Assembly: GCA_038117265.1 (NCBI GenBank)
Contig: JAYOFO010000008.1
Location: forward strand, 1 to 64,000
Reading direction: 5' to 3'
Length of the DNA: 64,000 nt
DNA from: JAYPUG01 sp038117265
Lineage (GTDB): Bacteria > Pseudomonadota > Alphaproteobacteria > UBA6615
Part shown: positions 16,644 to 27,205 of the stretch, in pieces
Layout of the letters: each line of letters opens with the position of its first letter
How positions within the stretch are numbered: position 1 is the first letter of the stretch
Program-made: the position numbers and the translations under genes
Notes under the pieces: model-generated
The model's input: the letters and a program-made list of their open reading frames with translations, nothing else
Told to the model about the DNA's origin: nothing
Database searches by the model: none

Positions 16644-17971
16644 TGCGCATCTCCGTCGGCAACGTTGGCGGCGAGCCAATCCCGGATACGTCCGGCATAG
16701 TGTTCGGCGACGGTTTCACCCGCGACCTCCTCGAGCGCCTCGGAGAGGAACGCCTCGATCAGCATGCGCCGCGCCACGGCGGCGGGGATGCCGCGGCTGA
16801 GCAGATAGAACATCGCCGTCTCGTCCAGCTCGCCGGCGGTCGCGCCGTGGCTGCACTTGACGTCATCGGCATAGATCTCGAGCTCGGGCCGGGCATCGAT
16901 CTCGGCATCGCGCGACAGCAGCAGCGCCCGGCTCAGCTGATGGCCGTCGGTCTTCTGGGCGTCCTGCACGACGAGCACCTTGCCCTGGAAGACGCCCCGT
17001 GCGAATCCGTCGAGCACGCCCTTGTAGACCTGGCGCGACCGGCATTCCGGTGCGGCATGCTCGACATAAGTCGTGTTGTCGATCACCTGCTCGCCCGCGC
17101 CCAGATAGATTCCGTCGAGCCGGCACTCGGCGTCGGGACCGCCGAGAACGGCGCGAATCTCGCTGCGCCCGATTCGCGCGCCGCGCTGCAGGACGAAGCT
17201 GTCGTATGTCGATGCCGCGCCAAGCGCCACCGACGTTCCCGACAGGAAGACGCGTGCGGTGTCCTCGCCCTGTTCGCTGAAGTGATGCAGGCGCGCGCCC
17301 GCGCCCAGTTCGATCTCGGTGGCCGCATTGGTGAAGCCGCCGCCGCCCGCCGTCGCGACATGCGTCTCGACCAAAGTTGCCGTTGCGCCGTCGCCCAAAA
17401 CGACCAGGTGCCGCGGCTGGATCATCGCCGGCGCGGCACCACCCGTCGTCAGCGACACAAGATGGACCGGCCGGTCGAGCGCAATGCCCGGCCCGAGCCG
17501 CAGAAAAAGACCATCGCCCAGGAACGCGGTGTTCAGCGCCACCATCGGCATCGCCGCAAGGTCCGCCACCCTGCCGAGCGTCGGCTCGGCCTTGTGCGGT
17601 TCGTGGGCGAGTGTCTCCGCCAGGCTCGCGATCTCCACACCGCTCGGCAGGCCATCGAGCCCCGAGAGTGACGGGGCGAAGCGCCCGTCAACGAGGATGA
17701 AGCGCCAGGCCGCGATCGCCGGCACGGCATCCGGCAGCGCCGCCGGAACCGATCCGGCCGCCGCGAGCGGGAACCCGCCCTCGGCCAGCGCGTTGAGCGT
17801 GGTGTAGCGCCAGTACTCGTCCTGCCTTCGCGGCAGGCCGTGGGCACCATAGGCATCGGCGCCGGTGCGTCGCAGCGCATCGACCCAGCCCGTGCCCGCT
17901 CCCGCGAACGCGGCCGCGCCGTCGCGCGCGGCGTCGAGGAAAGGCGTCAGGTTCGTGCTGCCGTCGGGCAC
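16640..17971 (-). CDS. sufD: Fe-S cluster assembly protein SufD
   Basis: A 443-residue SufD, with the SufBD beta-helix core in the C-terminal two thirds (KVLVVQDAQKTDGHQLSRAL, EIYADDVKCSHGATAGELDE) and conserved late residues such as His in KCSHGAT. It forms the SufBC2D scaffold with its neighbours. I chose GTG at 17971 because AGGGAGG lies six bases upstream and the SufC stop is just beyond; an ATG at 18010 overlaps sufC and has an arginine-rich lead. TGA overlaps the ATG of sufS. Confidence 0.9.
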   Translation of the reverse strand: MPDGSTNLTPFLDAARDGAAAFAGAGTGWVDALRRTGADAYGAHGLPRRQDEYWRYTTLNALAEGGFPLAAAGSVPAALPDAVPAIAAWRFILVDGRFAPSLSGLDGLPSGVEIASLAETLAHEPHKAEPTLGRVADLAAMPMVALNTAFLGDGLFLRLGPGIALDRPVHLVSLTTGGAAPAMIQPRHLVVLGDGATATLVETHVATAGGGGFTNAATEIELGAGARLHHFSEQGEDTARVFLSGTSVALGAASTYDSFVLQRGARIGRSEIRAVLGGPDAECRLDGIYLGAGEQVIDNTTYVEHAAPECRSRQVYKGVLDGFARGVFQGKVLVVQDAQKTDGHQLSRALLLSRDAEIDARPELEIYADDVKCSHGATAGELDETAMFYLLSRGIPAAVARRMLIEAFLSEALEEVAGETVAEHYAGRIRDWLAANVADGDAQ

Positions 17972-17981
17972 CCGCGCCTCC

Positions 17982-18737
17982 CTAGGCCGCCTGCTCGAGG
18001 AATTCGGCATAGCCCTTTTCCTCGAGCTCGAGCGCCAGTTCCTTGCCGCCGGACTTCACGATCCGGCCGTTTGCCAGCACGTGGACGTGGTCGGGGACGA
18101 TGTAGTCGAGCAGCCTCTGGTAATGGGTGATGACGAGCATGCCACGTTCGGGCGAACGCATCGCATTGACGCCGTCGGCGACCAGCTTGAGCGCGTCGAT
18201 ATCGAGCCCGGAATCCGTTTCGTCGAGGATCGCGAAGCGCGGCTCCAGCGCCGCCATCTGCAGGATTTCCATGCGTTTCTTCTCGCCGCCCGAGAACCCG
18301 GTATTGACCGAGCGCTTGAGCATGTCGTCCGAGATGTTGAGGTCGCCCGTGCGTTCGCGGATGTACTTCACGAAATCCATCGGATCGAGCGGCGTCTCGC
18401 CGCGATGCCCGCGCACCGCGTTCACCGCCGTGCGCAGGAAGTTCATGTTCGTCACGCCCGGAATCTCGACCGGATACTGGAACGCCAGGAACACGCCCTC
18501 GCGCGCGCGCTCGTCGGGTGCCATGTCGAGCAGATCCTTGCCGTCGAAGAGCACCTCGCCGCCGGTGACCTCATAGCCCTCGCGACCGGTCAGCACATAG
18601 GAGAGCGTGCTCTTGCCCGAGCCGTTCGGCCCCATGATCGCGTGCACCTCGCCGGCGCCGATCGTCAGATCGAGCCCATTGATGATCGGCTTTTCATCTA
18701 CCGTCGCGTGAAGATCGCGGATTTCCAACAATGCCAT
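17982..18737 (-). CDS. sufC: Fe-S cluster assembly ATPase SufC
   Basis: A 251-residue ABC ATPase: Walker A GPNGSGKST at residues 36-44, signature FSGGEKKRMEILQ, Walker B FAILDETDSGLDIDALK, all fitting SufC. The D-loop sequence is SGLD. It dimerises on the SufB-SufD heterodimer; ATP hydrolysis exposes the cluster-building site. ATG at 18737; sufB stops 16 bases upstream. Soluble, with no membrane domain, as expected. Confidence 0.94.
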   Translation of the reverse strand: MALLEIRDLHATVDEKPIINGLDLTIGAGEVHAIMGPNGSGKSTLSYVLTGREGYEVTGGEVLFDGKDLLDMAPDERAREGVFLAFQYPVEIPGVTNMNFLRTAVNAVRGHRGETPLDPMDFVKYIRERTGDLNISDDMLKRSVNTGFSGGEKKRMEILQMAALEPRFAILDETDSGLDIDALKLVADGVNAMRSPERGMLVITHYQRLLDYIVPDHVHVLANGRIVKSGGKELALELEEKGYAEFLEQAA

Positions 18738-18753
18738 TTCGATACGTCCTCGT

Positions 18754-20223
<1,470 letters not shown>

Positions 20224-20239
20224 AACGTCCCTCGTGCTC

Positions 20240-21424
20240 CTATTCCGCGGCGCGGGCCGATCCGCCCGCACGCTGTGCATTTACCGCCGCCGAGATCATC
20301 TCCGCCGCTGTCGCAATCTCTTCGCGTGTCGTGAACCGCCCGAGGCCGATGCGGATCGACGCGCCCGCGCGTTCGTCGTCGAGCCCAAGCGCGCGCAACA
20401 CGTAGGATGGCTCGACCAATGCCGACGTGCACGCCGAGCCCGTCGAGACGGCCACCTCGGGCATGTCGGCCATCAACGCCTCTGCGTCGATTCCCGGGAA
20501 TCCCACATTCAGGTTGCCCGGCACGCGCAACTCGCCATGTCCGTTCAGAAACAGGTCGGGCTGCGCCGCGCGCAGGCGCTCGAGAAGGTCGGTGCGCAGG
20601 ACCAGCAGGCGAGCGCCCTCGCGGTCCGTCTCCGCATGCGCAATCGCGCACGCCTCGCCCAGCGCCACCACCAGCGGCACCGCGAGCGTCCCGGAACGCA
20701 GGCCCCGCTCCTGCCCGCCGCCGCTGATTTCCGCCAGCAGGCGCGCCCGCGGCCGGCGACGCACATAGAGCGCACCCACGCCCTTGGGGGCGTAGAGCTT
20801 GTGGCCCGATATGCTGAGCAGGTCGACCTGCATCGCCTCGACGTCGAGCGCAATCTTTCCTGCGGCCTGGGCCGCATCGGTGTGGAACAGCACACCGCGC
20901 GCGCGGCACAGCGCGCCGATTTCGGCCAGCGGCTGGACGACGCCGATCTCGTTGTTCACCGCCATGACGGAGACGAGCACGGTGTCGTCATCGATCGCGT
21001 CGGCAAGCGCGGGCACGTCGACCAGCCCGTCGGGGCCGACACCGACAACAGAGACCCGTGCGCCCTCCTCCGCCAATGCGGCGCAGGCCTCCAGGACGCA
21101 TTTGTGCTCGGTCGCAACCGTGACGATGTGGCGGCCGCGCCCATATCGCAGCGCAAAGCGGACCGCCCCCTTGATGGCGAGGTTGTTCGATTCCGTGGCG
21201 CCCGACGTGAAGACGATCTCGCGCGCCTGTGCCCCGATCAGCGCGGCCACCCGCTCGCGCGCCGCTTCGGTCGCGTCGGCAGCCTGCTGTCCCCAAGCAT
21301 GCTGGGTCGAGTGGGCGTTGCCGAAGGTCTCGCTGAACCAGGGCAGCATCGCGTCGAGCACGCGCGGGTCGACCGGCGTCGTCGCCTGATGATCGAGGTA
21401 GATCGCGGTGGGTGCGCCGGTCAT
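20240..21424 (-). CDS. Cysteine desulfurase, IscS/NifS type I (second of three)
   Basis: A 394-residue PLP enzyme with Lys209 in SISGHKLYAPKG and the catalytic Cys332 in STGSACTSALVEPS, a type I desulfurase with a long active-site loop. It may supply sulfur for tRNA thiolation (MnmA next door) or other routes, in addition to SufS. ATG at 21424 overlaps the stop of the neighbouring desulfurase gene (ATGA). Together with the next gene it forms a tandem pair, about 35% alike by eye, so an old duplication is plausible. Confidence 0.9.
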   Translation of the reverse strand: MTGAPTAIYLDHQATTPVDPRVLDAMLPWFSETFGNAHSTQHAWGQQAADATEAARERVAALIGAQAREIVFTSGATESNNLAIKGAVRFALRYGRGRHIVTVATEHKCVLEACAALAEEGARVSVVGVGPDGLVDVPALADAIDDDTVLVSVMAVNNEIGVVQPLAEIGALCRARGVLFHTDAAQAAGKIALDVEAMQVDLLSISGHKLYAPKGVGALYVRRRPRARLLAEISGGGQERGLRSGTLAVPLVVALGEACAIAHAETDREGARLLVLRTDLLERLRAAQPDLFLNGHGELRVPGNLNVGFPGIDAEALMADMPEVAVSTGSACTSALVEPSYVLRALGLDDERAGASIRIGLGRFTTREEIATAAEMISAAVNAQRAGGSARAAE

Positions 21425-22536
21425 GCGACGGACCTCCGTTCACCCTGCGCGCGACCTTGTCCCGACGCCATACGGCCCCACGCCTCGACGAAGCGCGCGA
21501 CATCGTCCCGCGTCGTCGTCCAGCCCAGGGAAACCCGGATGGCGTTGCGTGCCGTATCTTCGTCGCATCCCATGGCGGCAAGCACGTGGCTGGGCGCGAT
21601 CTTGCCGCTCGAACAGGCCGATCCGGCGCTCACCGCCACCCCGGCCAGATCGAGCGACATCACCTGGAACTCGCCGGTCAAGTCCGGCAACCCGATGCAG
21701 CTCGTGTTCGGCAGCCGCGCGGCGTCCGCACCGTGCACGCGGACGTCGGGGCAAAGGGCACGCACTTGCGTCTCGATGGCGTCGCGCAGATGCGCCCACT
21801 GCGCCGCCTCGGGCAAATGCTCCGCGGCAATCCGCGCCGCGGCGCCGAAGCCGGCGATACCGGGCACGTTCTCTGTGCCGGCGCGCCGGCGGCGTTCCTG
21901 CCCGCCGCCACGCAGCAGCGGCTCGGGATCGAGCCCGGGACGCAAGACAAGGGCCCCGACGCCCAGGGGCCCGCCGAGCTTGTGGGCGGACAGCGTCAGC
22001 ATGTCGGCACCCAATTCCGGCATCGAGAGCGGAATCTTGCCGGCCGCCTGCACCGCGTCGCAATGGAGCAGCGCGCCATGTTCGTGGACGATCGAGGCGA
22101 TATCGGCGATCGGCTGGATTACGCCGGTCTCATTGTTGGCGAGCATAACCGACACCAACCGGACATCTTCGGAAAGCATATCGGCCAGCGCATCCAGAAC
22201 CACGACGCCCTCGGCATCGACCGGGATGCGTCCGGCATCGGTCCGCGCGCCGCGCACGGAATCATGCTCGACGGCGGAAACCAGAACATGGCCGGGAAAC
22301 GCCCGCAGCGCCCAGTTGTTCGCCTCGGTGCCGCCCGACGTGAACACGACCCCAGCCGGCACCGCGCCCACGAGATCGGCCACCGTCTCGCGCGCATCAT
22401 CGACCGCGCGGCGGGTAAGCCGGCCGAAGCGATGCGTCGACGACGGGTTGCCGGCCCGCGCGAGCGCATCGGCAACAGCTACGGCCGCCTCGGGGCGGAC
22501 CGGCGTGGTCGCGTTGTGGTCGAGATAGGTGTCCAT
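21421..22536 (-). CDS. Cysteine desulfurase, NifS type I (first of three)
   Basis: A 371-residue PLP-dependent aminotransferase class V enzyme. Lys186 (LSAHKLGGPLG) holds PLP and Cys308 (SAGSACSSGKIAPS) lies in the type I loop. The gene sits directly downstream of iscR and overlaps the next desulfurase gene, so both are likely co-expressed with SUF. The substrate could be cysteine; the short N-terminus and altered loop may indicate a dedicated partner. Name left blank because iscS and nifS cannot be told apart here. Confidence 0.88.
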   Translation of the reverse strand: MDTYLDHNATTPVRPEAAVAVADALARAGNPSSTHRFGRLTRRAVDDARETVADLVGAVPAGVVFTSGGTEANNWALRAFPGHVLVSAVEHDSVRGARTDAGRIPVDAEGVVVLDALADMLSEDVRLVSVMLANNETGVIQPIADIASIVHEHGALLHCDAVQAAGKIPLSMPELGADMLTLSAHKLGGPLGVGALVLRPGLDPEPLLRGGGQERRRRAGTENVPGIAGFGAAARIAAEHLPEAAQWAHLRDAIETQVRALCPDVRVHGADAARLPNTSCIGLPDLTGEFQVMSLDLAGVAVSAGSACSSGKIAPSHVLAAMGCDEDTARNAIRVSLGWTTTRDDVARFVEAWGRMASGQGRAQGERRSVA

Positions 22537-22554
22537 GGTGCGGGATCGGACGGG

Positions 22555-23025
22555 TTATTCGGCGGCCAGTTCTGGAACACCCAGCCGCGGCGCCTGCAAT
22601 GGCTGGCCGGGATGGATGTTCCCGTCACACACGTCGGCGAGGCTGACCGAGTTCAGGTAGATGTGAATCTGGTGCCCGAGCTCCTCCCACAGATCATGGG
22701 TCATGCAGCGGGTGCTCTTGCGGATGCAGCCCATCGCACTGCCGGGCTTGCAACCCGTGGTGCGGATCGATTCCTCGACGGCGAGAATGACGTCCGAGAC
22801 GCGGATATCGGCAGCCGGATAGGCCAGCCGATAGCCGCCACCCGGTCCGCGCATGCTCCGGACGAGTTCGGCGCGGCGGAGCTTCGAGAAGAGCTGCTCC
22901 AGGTAGGAGAGCGAGATTTCCTGACGGTCCGCGACTTCTGCGAGGGCCACGGGACCGTCCGCGCCGTGCCGCGCGAGATCCACCATCGCCATGACCGCAT
23001 AGCGTCCTTTGGTGCTGAGCTTCAC
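22555..23025 (-). CDS. iscR: Rrf2 family regulator IscR
   Basis: A 156-residue IscR, starting at GTG 23025 (VKLSTKGRYAVMAMVDLA), with AGAGG upstream. A winged helix is in the first 60 residues (ISLSYLEQLFSKLRRAELV). The cluster ligands are Cys92, Cys100, Cys107 and His110; the spacing is CX7CX6C, longer than E. coli IscR, but the set of three Cys plus His is kept. It would bind [2Fe-2S] and repress its own operon at the type 1 box in the cysE promoter. It sits second in the operon behind cysE. Confidence 0.92.
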   Translation of the reverse strand: MKLSTKGRYAVMAMVDLARHGADGPVALAEVADRQEISLSYLEQLFSKLRRAELVRSMRGPGGGYRLAYPAADIRVSDVILAVEESIRTTGCKPGSAMGCIRKSTRCMTHDLWEELGHQIHIYLNSVSLADVCDGNIHPGQPLQAPRLGVPELAAE

Positions 23026-23062
23026 CTTCTGCCTCTTCGGTTTGTCGTCTGCTTGCCGCGCA

Positions 23063-23818
23063 TCAGGCTCTGCGGCCGGGCTGGTCCGTGTCGTCCTCGG
23101 CCTTCGCGCCGCGCCCGCCGGCCCGGATCTGTAAGAGTTCCTCGAGCTCGCGCTCGAGTTCCTGGACCCGGACACGCAGGGTGCTGATTTCGTTGAGCAT
23201 CGCCCCGATGGCCTTCTCGTCGGGGTCCGGAATATCCTCGGTCGGCGTCCCGTAGGCCGCAAAGGCGTCGCCCGAACAGGTCGAAGACGGCACCGGGTGA
23301 GCCGGAATGCCGACCACGGTGCAGCCGTCGGGCACGTCCTTGACGACCACGGCGTTCGCACCGACCCGCGCGTTGCGCCCCACGGTCACGGGACCGAGCA
23401 CCTGGGCGCCCGACCCGATTATCGCGCCGTCGAGGATCGTGGGATGGCGTTTGACGTTCTTCTGCGCCTCGCTGTCCACCGAGGGGGCGATGCCGCCCAG
23501 GGTCGAGCCGTGATAGAGGGTGACGTTGTCGCCGATTTCCGCCGTCTCGCCGATCACCACGCCCGTCGCGTGGTCGATCACCAGCCGCGCGCCGATGCGG
23601 GCACCCGGGTGGATGTCCACGCCGGTGAAGAATCGGCCGACGTTGTTGACGAACCGTGAGGCGATCACCAGCCGGTTGGTCCACAACCAGTGCGCCAGGC
23701 GGTGCCAGACGATTGCGTGGAACCCCGGATAGGCGATGAACACCATGAACCTGGAGTTCGCGGCCGGGTCGCGCTCCATGTAAGCGTCCAGATCGTCAAA
23801 GAGATGCTTGAAGATCAT
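23063..23818 (-). CDS. cysE: Serine O-acetyltransferase CysE
   Basis: A 251-residue enzyme that acetylates serine, the first step in cysteine synthesis. A left-handed beta-helix hexapeptide region (residues about 70-180) includes DHATGVVIGETAEIGDNVTLYHG and GAGAQVLGPVTVG-like turns. The start, ATG at 23818 (MIFKHLFDDLDAYM), is the family start. A helical C-terminal tail of about 45 residues (ELERELEELLQI) is longer than needed for the acyltransferase fold and may be a coiled coil. First gene of the SUF operon, so cysteine supply is tied to Fe-S demand. Confidence 0.92.
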   Translation of the reverse strand: MIFKHLFDDLDAYMERDPAANSRFMVFIAYPGFHAIVWHRLAHWLWTNRLVIASRFVNNVGRFFTGVDIHPGARIGARLVIDHATGVVIGETAEIGDNVTLYHGSTLGGIAPSVDSEAQKNVKRHPTILDGAIIGSGAQVLGPVTVGRNARVGANAVVVKDVPDGCTVVGIPAHPVPSSTCSGDAFAAYGTPTEDIPDPDEKAIGAMLNEISTLRVRVQELERELEELLQIRAGGRGAKAEDDTDQPGRRA

Positions 23819-23895
23819 GTCGACCTTTATGATATAGAGCGCGCTACATCGCGCGCCTCGCCGGTTCGGCCGCCCCACGTGGCCCTTTCAGCGGG

Positions 23896-23924
23896 GATAT
23901 ATGATGCCCGAGTAAAATGGTCAA
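23896..23924 (-). promoter_or_regulatory. Sigma70-like promoter of the cysE-iscR-suf operon
   Basis: On the minus strand, TTGACC (23924-23919), a 17-nt spacer and TATATC (23901-23896), giving a leader of roughly 70 bases before cysE. The -35 box lies inside the IscR type 1 box, as in E. coli iscR, so a bound IscR would block polymerase. Confidence 0.75.
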
Positions 23925-23928
23925 GTAT
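23904..23928 (-). promoter_or_regulatory. IscR type 1 binding site
   Basis: A 25-bp near-palindrome. On the minus strand it has the left half ATACTTGACC, a middle ATTTT, then the right half ACTCGGGCAT. Compared position by position with the E. coli type 1 IscR consensus (ATASYYGACT, RWWWY, AGTCRRSTAT) I count 22 of 25 matches. It overlaps the operon -35 box and lies 86 bases upstream of cysE. The operon's own second gene is iscR, which supports feedback control. Confidence 0.8.
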
Positions 23929-24018
23929 TCGGCCCGGTTTCTCGGAATTCCGTACCCGAATGGCCTACGATAATCGTTTGAGAACCGCGGATACCGCATC
24001 GCGGGACAGGAAGACAGG

Positions 24019-24717
24019 ATGCCCGAAGTCATCATAAACGGCCCCGAAGGGCGCCTCGAAGGCCGTTACTACCCGGCAAAAAGGCCGAATGCGCCGATCG
24101 CGCTCCTGCTGCATCCCCACCCGCAGCATGGCGGCACTATGAACAACAAGGTGGTGTACCAGCTCTACCAGATGTTCGTGCGCAAGGGGTTCGCAACGCT
24201 GCGTTTCAACTTCCGCGGCGTCGGTCGCAGCCAGGGCAGCTTCGACCGGGGCGAGGGCGAGCTTTCGGATGCGGCATCCGCACTCGACTGGTTGCAGACC
24301 CAGAACCAGGACGCCCCGATGTGCTGGATCGGCGGCTTCTCGTTCGGCGCGTGGATCGGCATGCAGCTGCTGATGCGGCGGCCGGAGATCACCGGGTTCG
24401 TCTCGGTCTCGCCGCCGGCGAACATGTACGACTTTTCGTTCCTTGCCCCCTGCCCGGCCTCGGGACTGATCACCCACGGCGACCTGGACGACATCGTTCC
24501 CCAGGAATCCGTCACCGACCTGATTGCGAAACTCGCCAAGCAGAAGGACGTGATCATCGACTTCCAGTTGCTCAAGGGCGCAACGCACTTCTACAACGAG
24601 CATCTCGATCAGCTCGAACAGACGGTGAGCGGATATCTGGATCGGCGTATCGCGGAAATCGAAGCCGAGATCGCCGCCGAGCAGGCCGAGGCGGAAGAGG
24701 AAGCGGCCTCGGCCTAA
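24019..24717 (+). CDS. Alpha/beta hydrolase (dienelactone-hydrolase-like, COG2945 type)
   Basis: A 232-residue hydrolase with HPHPQHGGTMNNKVVYQ near residue 32 and the nucleophile elbow GGFSFGAW (Ser108), followed by THGDLDDIVP (Asp) and KGATHFYNE (His). This is the conserved cytosolic hydrolase often linked to Fe-S and sulfur loci in alphaproteobacteria. The last about 27 residues are an acidic coiled-coil tail (EAEIAAEQAEAEEEAASA). It is divergent from cysE across a 200-base region; its start has AGGAAG upstream. Function unknown. It overlaps the anmK stop by 4 bases. Confidence 0.85.
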   Translation: MPEVIINGPEGRLEGRYYPAKRPNAPIALLLHPHPQHGGTMNNKVVYQLYQMFVRKGFATLRFNFRGVGRSQGSFDRGEGELSDAASALDWLQTQNQDAPMCWIGGFSFGAWIGMQLLMRRPEITGFVSVSPPANMYDFSFLAPCPASGLITHGDLDDIVPQESVTDLIAKLAKQKDVIIDFQLLKGATHFYNEHLDQLEQTVSGYLDRRIAEIEAEIAAEQAEAEEEAASA

Positions 24718-25832
24718 CCGTCCGCCGGCGGCGGCGCGCGGAACAGGCGCCCGCCGCGACACGGCGCGCCGACGCCCGTCGTCGAAGGGCCGCTCAGCGG
24801 CAACCCTTCGAGGCTTCGCACCGCCAGATAGGCGAACGCCTGTGCCTCTACTGCATCCCCGTCGATGCCCGCGTCTTCCATGGGTTCGACCCGCGCCCCG
24901 AGCCGGGTCGCCAGCATCGCCATGAGCGCCGCGTTGCGTCTCCCGCCACCGGTCACCAGCCAGCGGGCCGGCGGCTGCGCCAGGAAATTCGCTGCCACGG
25001 CAACGCTCTCGGCGGTGAAGGCGGTCAGGGTCGCGGCCCCGTCGGCAAGCGACAGCCCGGCGACGGGGGAGACGTCGAAGGCATTGCGGTCCAACGACTT
25101 GGGCGGCGCTGCCGCGAAATAGGGATCCGACAGCAGCGCATCCAGCGCACCCCGGTCGACCGTGCCGGCGGCGGCAATCAGACCGTCGGCGTCGAAGGGC
25201 TGTCCCGTGTGATCCGTCACCCAATCGTCGATCAAGGCGCAACCCGGGCCCGTGTCGAAGGCAAGCAGATGCTCGAACACGTCGTCCCGCCCGGGATCGG
25301 CGTCGGATCCGATCCAGGTCAGATTGCCGACGCCGCCCAGATTGAGGACGCAGAGCGGCCGGTCGTCCGGTGCGACCGCGGCGTGAAACAAGGGTGCAAA
25401 GGGCGCGCCCTGCCCGCCCGCCGCGACATCGGCAGACCGGAAATCGGCCACGACGTCGACTCCGAGGCGTTCGGCCAGCAGCGCACCGTCCCCCATCTGG
25501 ACCGTCCTCCCGTGGGCCGGGTCGTGAAACAGGGTGTGGCCGTGGAATCCCACGACCCGCACGTCCGACGGCGCCACGCGGGCATCGGAAAGCAGGTGTT
25601 CGACGACCTCGACCTGTCGCAACGTGAACTCCCGCTCCAGTTCGGCCGGTACGGGCGCGGGGCCGAGTGCGCCGCGCATGCGCGCGCGGAACGCCGGTGC
25701 GTAGGCGGCCGAACGAAACGCCAGCGGCGCGATCCGAGAGCCGCCGTCGGTCCGGACCAGCGCCGCATCGATACCGTCCATCGATGTGCCGCTCATCAGC
25801 CCGACCGCCAAGCACTGATCCTTCGAAGACAC
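24714..25832 (-). CDS. anmK: Anhydro-N-acetylmuramic acid kinase
   Basis: A 372-residue sugar kinase that phosphorylates and opens 1,6-anhydro-MurNAc from cell-wall turnover. The family signature GLMSGTSMDGIDAALV is at the N-terminus, followed by VVGFHGHTLFHD, NLGGVGNLTW and TGGGRRNAALM. I chose GTG at 25832 with AGGGAG upstream; an ATG at 25883 in the same frame has no ribosome binding site. The gene is divergent from tyrS and convergent with the hydrolase. In E. coli anmK and tyrS are also neighbours, which supports the name. Confidence 0.9.
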   Translation of the reverse strand: MSSKDQCLAVGLMSGTSMDGIDAALVRTDGGSRIAPLAFRSAAYAPAFRARMRGALGPAPVPAELEREFTLRQVEVVEHLLSDARVAPSDVRVVGFHGHTLFHDPAHGRTVQMGDGALLAERLGVDVVADFRSADVAAGGQGAPFAPLFHAAVAPDDRPLCVLNLGGVGNLTWIGSDADPGRDDVFEHLLAFDTGPGCALIDDWVTDHTGQPFDADGLIAAAGTVDRGALDALLSDPYFAAAPPKSLDRNAFDVSPVAGLSLADGAATLTAFTAESVAVAANFLAQPPARWLVTGGGRRNAALMAMLATRLGARVEPMEDAGIDGDAVEAQAFAYLAVRSLEGLPLSGPSTTGVGAPCRGGRLFRAPPPADG

Positions 25833-25937
25833 GCGCCGCTGCTCCCTACGACCTTTCGCCCCGAACCGGTGCGAGATATACACCCGGCACGAACAGATAT
25901 GTTAGTTAGCGCCTCCGCGCACCCGGAACACGCAACG

Positions 25938-27191
25938 ATGGCCGCACACAAGTCCGAATTCATCAACACGCTCGTCGAGCGCGGTTACCTCCATCAGTGC
26001 ACCGACATGGAGGGCCTCGACGCGCGCGCGCATGACGGCACCATCACCGCCTATGTCGGCTACGACGCAACGGCCGACAGCCTGCACATCGGCAACCTCG
26101 TCTCGATCATGATGCTGCACTGGCTGCAGCAGACCGGGCACCGCCCCATCGTGCTGATGGGCGGCGGGACCACGAAGATCGGCGATCCGTCCGGCAAGGA
26201 CGAGACTCGCCAGCTGCTGACCGACGAGACGATCGCCGGCAACATCGCGTCCATCCGGCAGACCTTCGACCGGTTCGTCTCGTTCGGCAGCGGCGCGAAC
26301 GACGCCATCCTGGTGAACAATGCGGATTGGCTCGACCAGCTCGCCTATATCCCCCTGCTGCGGAAGATCGGCCGGCACTTCACCATCAACCGCATGCTGA
26401 CATTCGATTCCGTGAAGCTCCGGCTCGAGCGCGAGCAGCCGCTGACCTTCCTCGAATTCAACTACATGATCCTCCAGGCCTACGATTTCGTGGAACTGGC
26501 GAAGCGGCACGACTGCGTCCTGCAGATGGGCGGTTCGGACCAATGGGGCAACATCGTCAACGGCATCGAACTCGGCCGGCGCGCCTCGGAACGCGAGCTG
26601 TTCGGTCTGACGACGCCGCTGATCACGACGGCGTCGGGCGCGAAAATGGGCAAGACCGCCGCCGGTGCGGTCTGGCTCAAGGCCGAACGCTACTCGCCCT
26701 ACGACTACTGGCAATTCTGGCGCAACACCGAGGATGCCGACGTGGGCCGGTTCCTGCGCCTGTTCACCGACCTGCCGCTGGACGAGATCGCGCGTCTCGA
26801 CGCGCTCGCGGGTGCCGAGATCAACGAGGCCAAGAAGCTGCTAGCCACGGCCGCAACCCGGATGCTCCACGGCGAAGCGGCCGCGAACGAGGCCGCGGCG
26901 ACCGCCGAGGAGACGTTCGAGGCCGGCGGAGCATCCGACGGCCTGCCGACCACCGACCTGCCGCGCGGCGAGCTCGAAGCGGGCATTGCCCTGTTCGCCT
27001 TGCTCACGCGGGCGGGCCTGACAGCGTCGAACAGTGAGGGACGCCGCCTGATCAAGGGCGGCGGCGCGCGGGTCAATGACGTTGCGGTCTCCGACGAAAC
27101 CTTTGCGGTCGGTCCCGACGCCGTGAACGACGACGGCGTCATCAAGCTTTCGGCGGGCCGCAAGCGTCACGCGCTGGTACGCCCGGTCTAG
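25938..27191 (+). CDS. tyrS: Tyrosyl-tRNA synthetase
   Basis: A 417-residue class I synthetase. The HIGH motif is SLHIGNL near residue 50, and the KMSKS loop is GAKMGKT near residue 238; tyrosine-binding residues are in YDFVELAKRHDCVLQMGGSDQW. An S4-like RNA-binding domain ends the protein (EGRRLIKGGGARVND). I took ATG at 25938 (MAAHKSEFINTL); another in-frame ATG at 25899 adds 13 residues and has no better site. It is divergent from anmK. Confidence 0.93.
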   Translation: MAAHKSEFINTLVERGYLHQCTDMEGLDARAHDGTITAYVGYDATADSLHIGNLVSIMMLHWLQQTGHRPIVLMGGGTTKIGDPSGKDETRQLLTDETIAGNIASIRQTFDRFVSFGSGANDAILVNNADWLDQLAYIPLLRKIGRHFTINRMLTFDSVKLRLEREQPLTFLEFNYMILQAYDFVELAKRHDCVLQMGGSDQWGNIVNGIELGRRASERELFGLTTPLITTASGAKMGKTAAGAVWLKAERYSPYDYWQFWRNTEDADVGRFLRLFTDLPLDEIARLDALAGAEINEAKKLLATAATRMLHGEAAANEAAATAEETFEAGGASDGLPTTDLPRGELEAGIALFALLTRAGLTASNSEGRRLIKGGGARVNDVAVSDETFAVGPDAVNDDGVIKLSAGRKRHALVRPV

Positions 27192-27205
27192 ACGCACCGT
27201 TGTTG

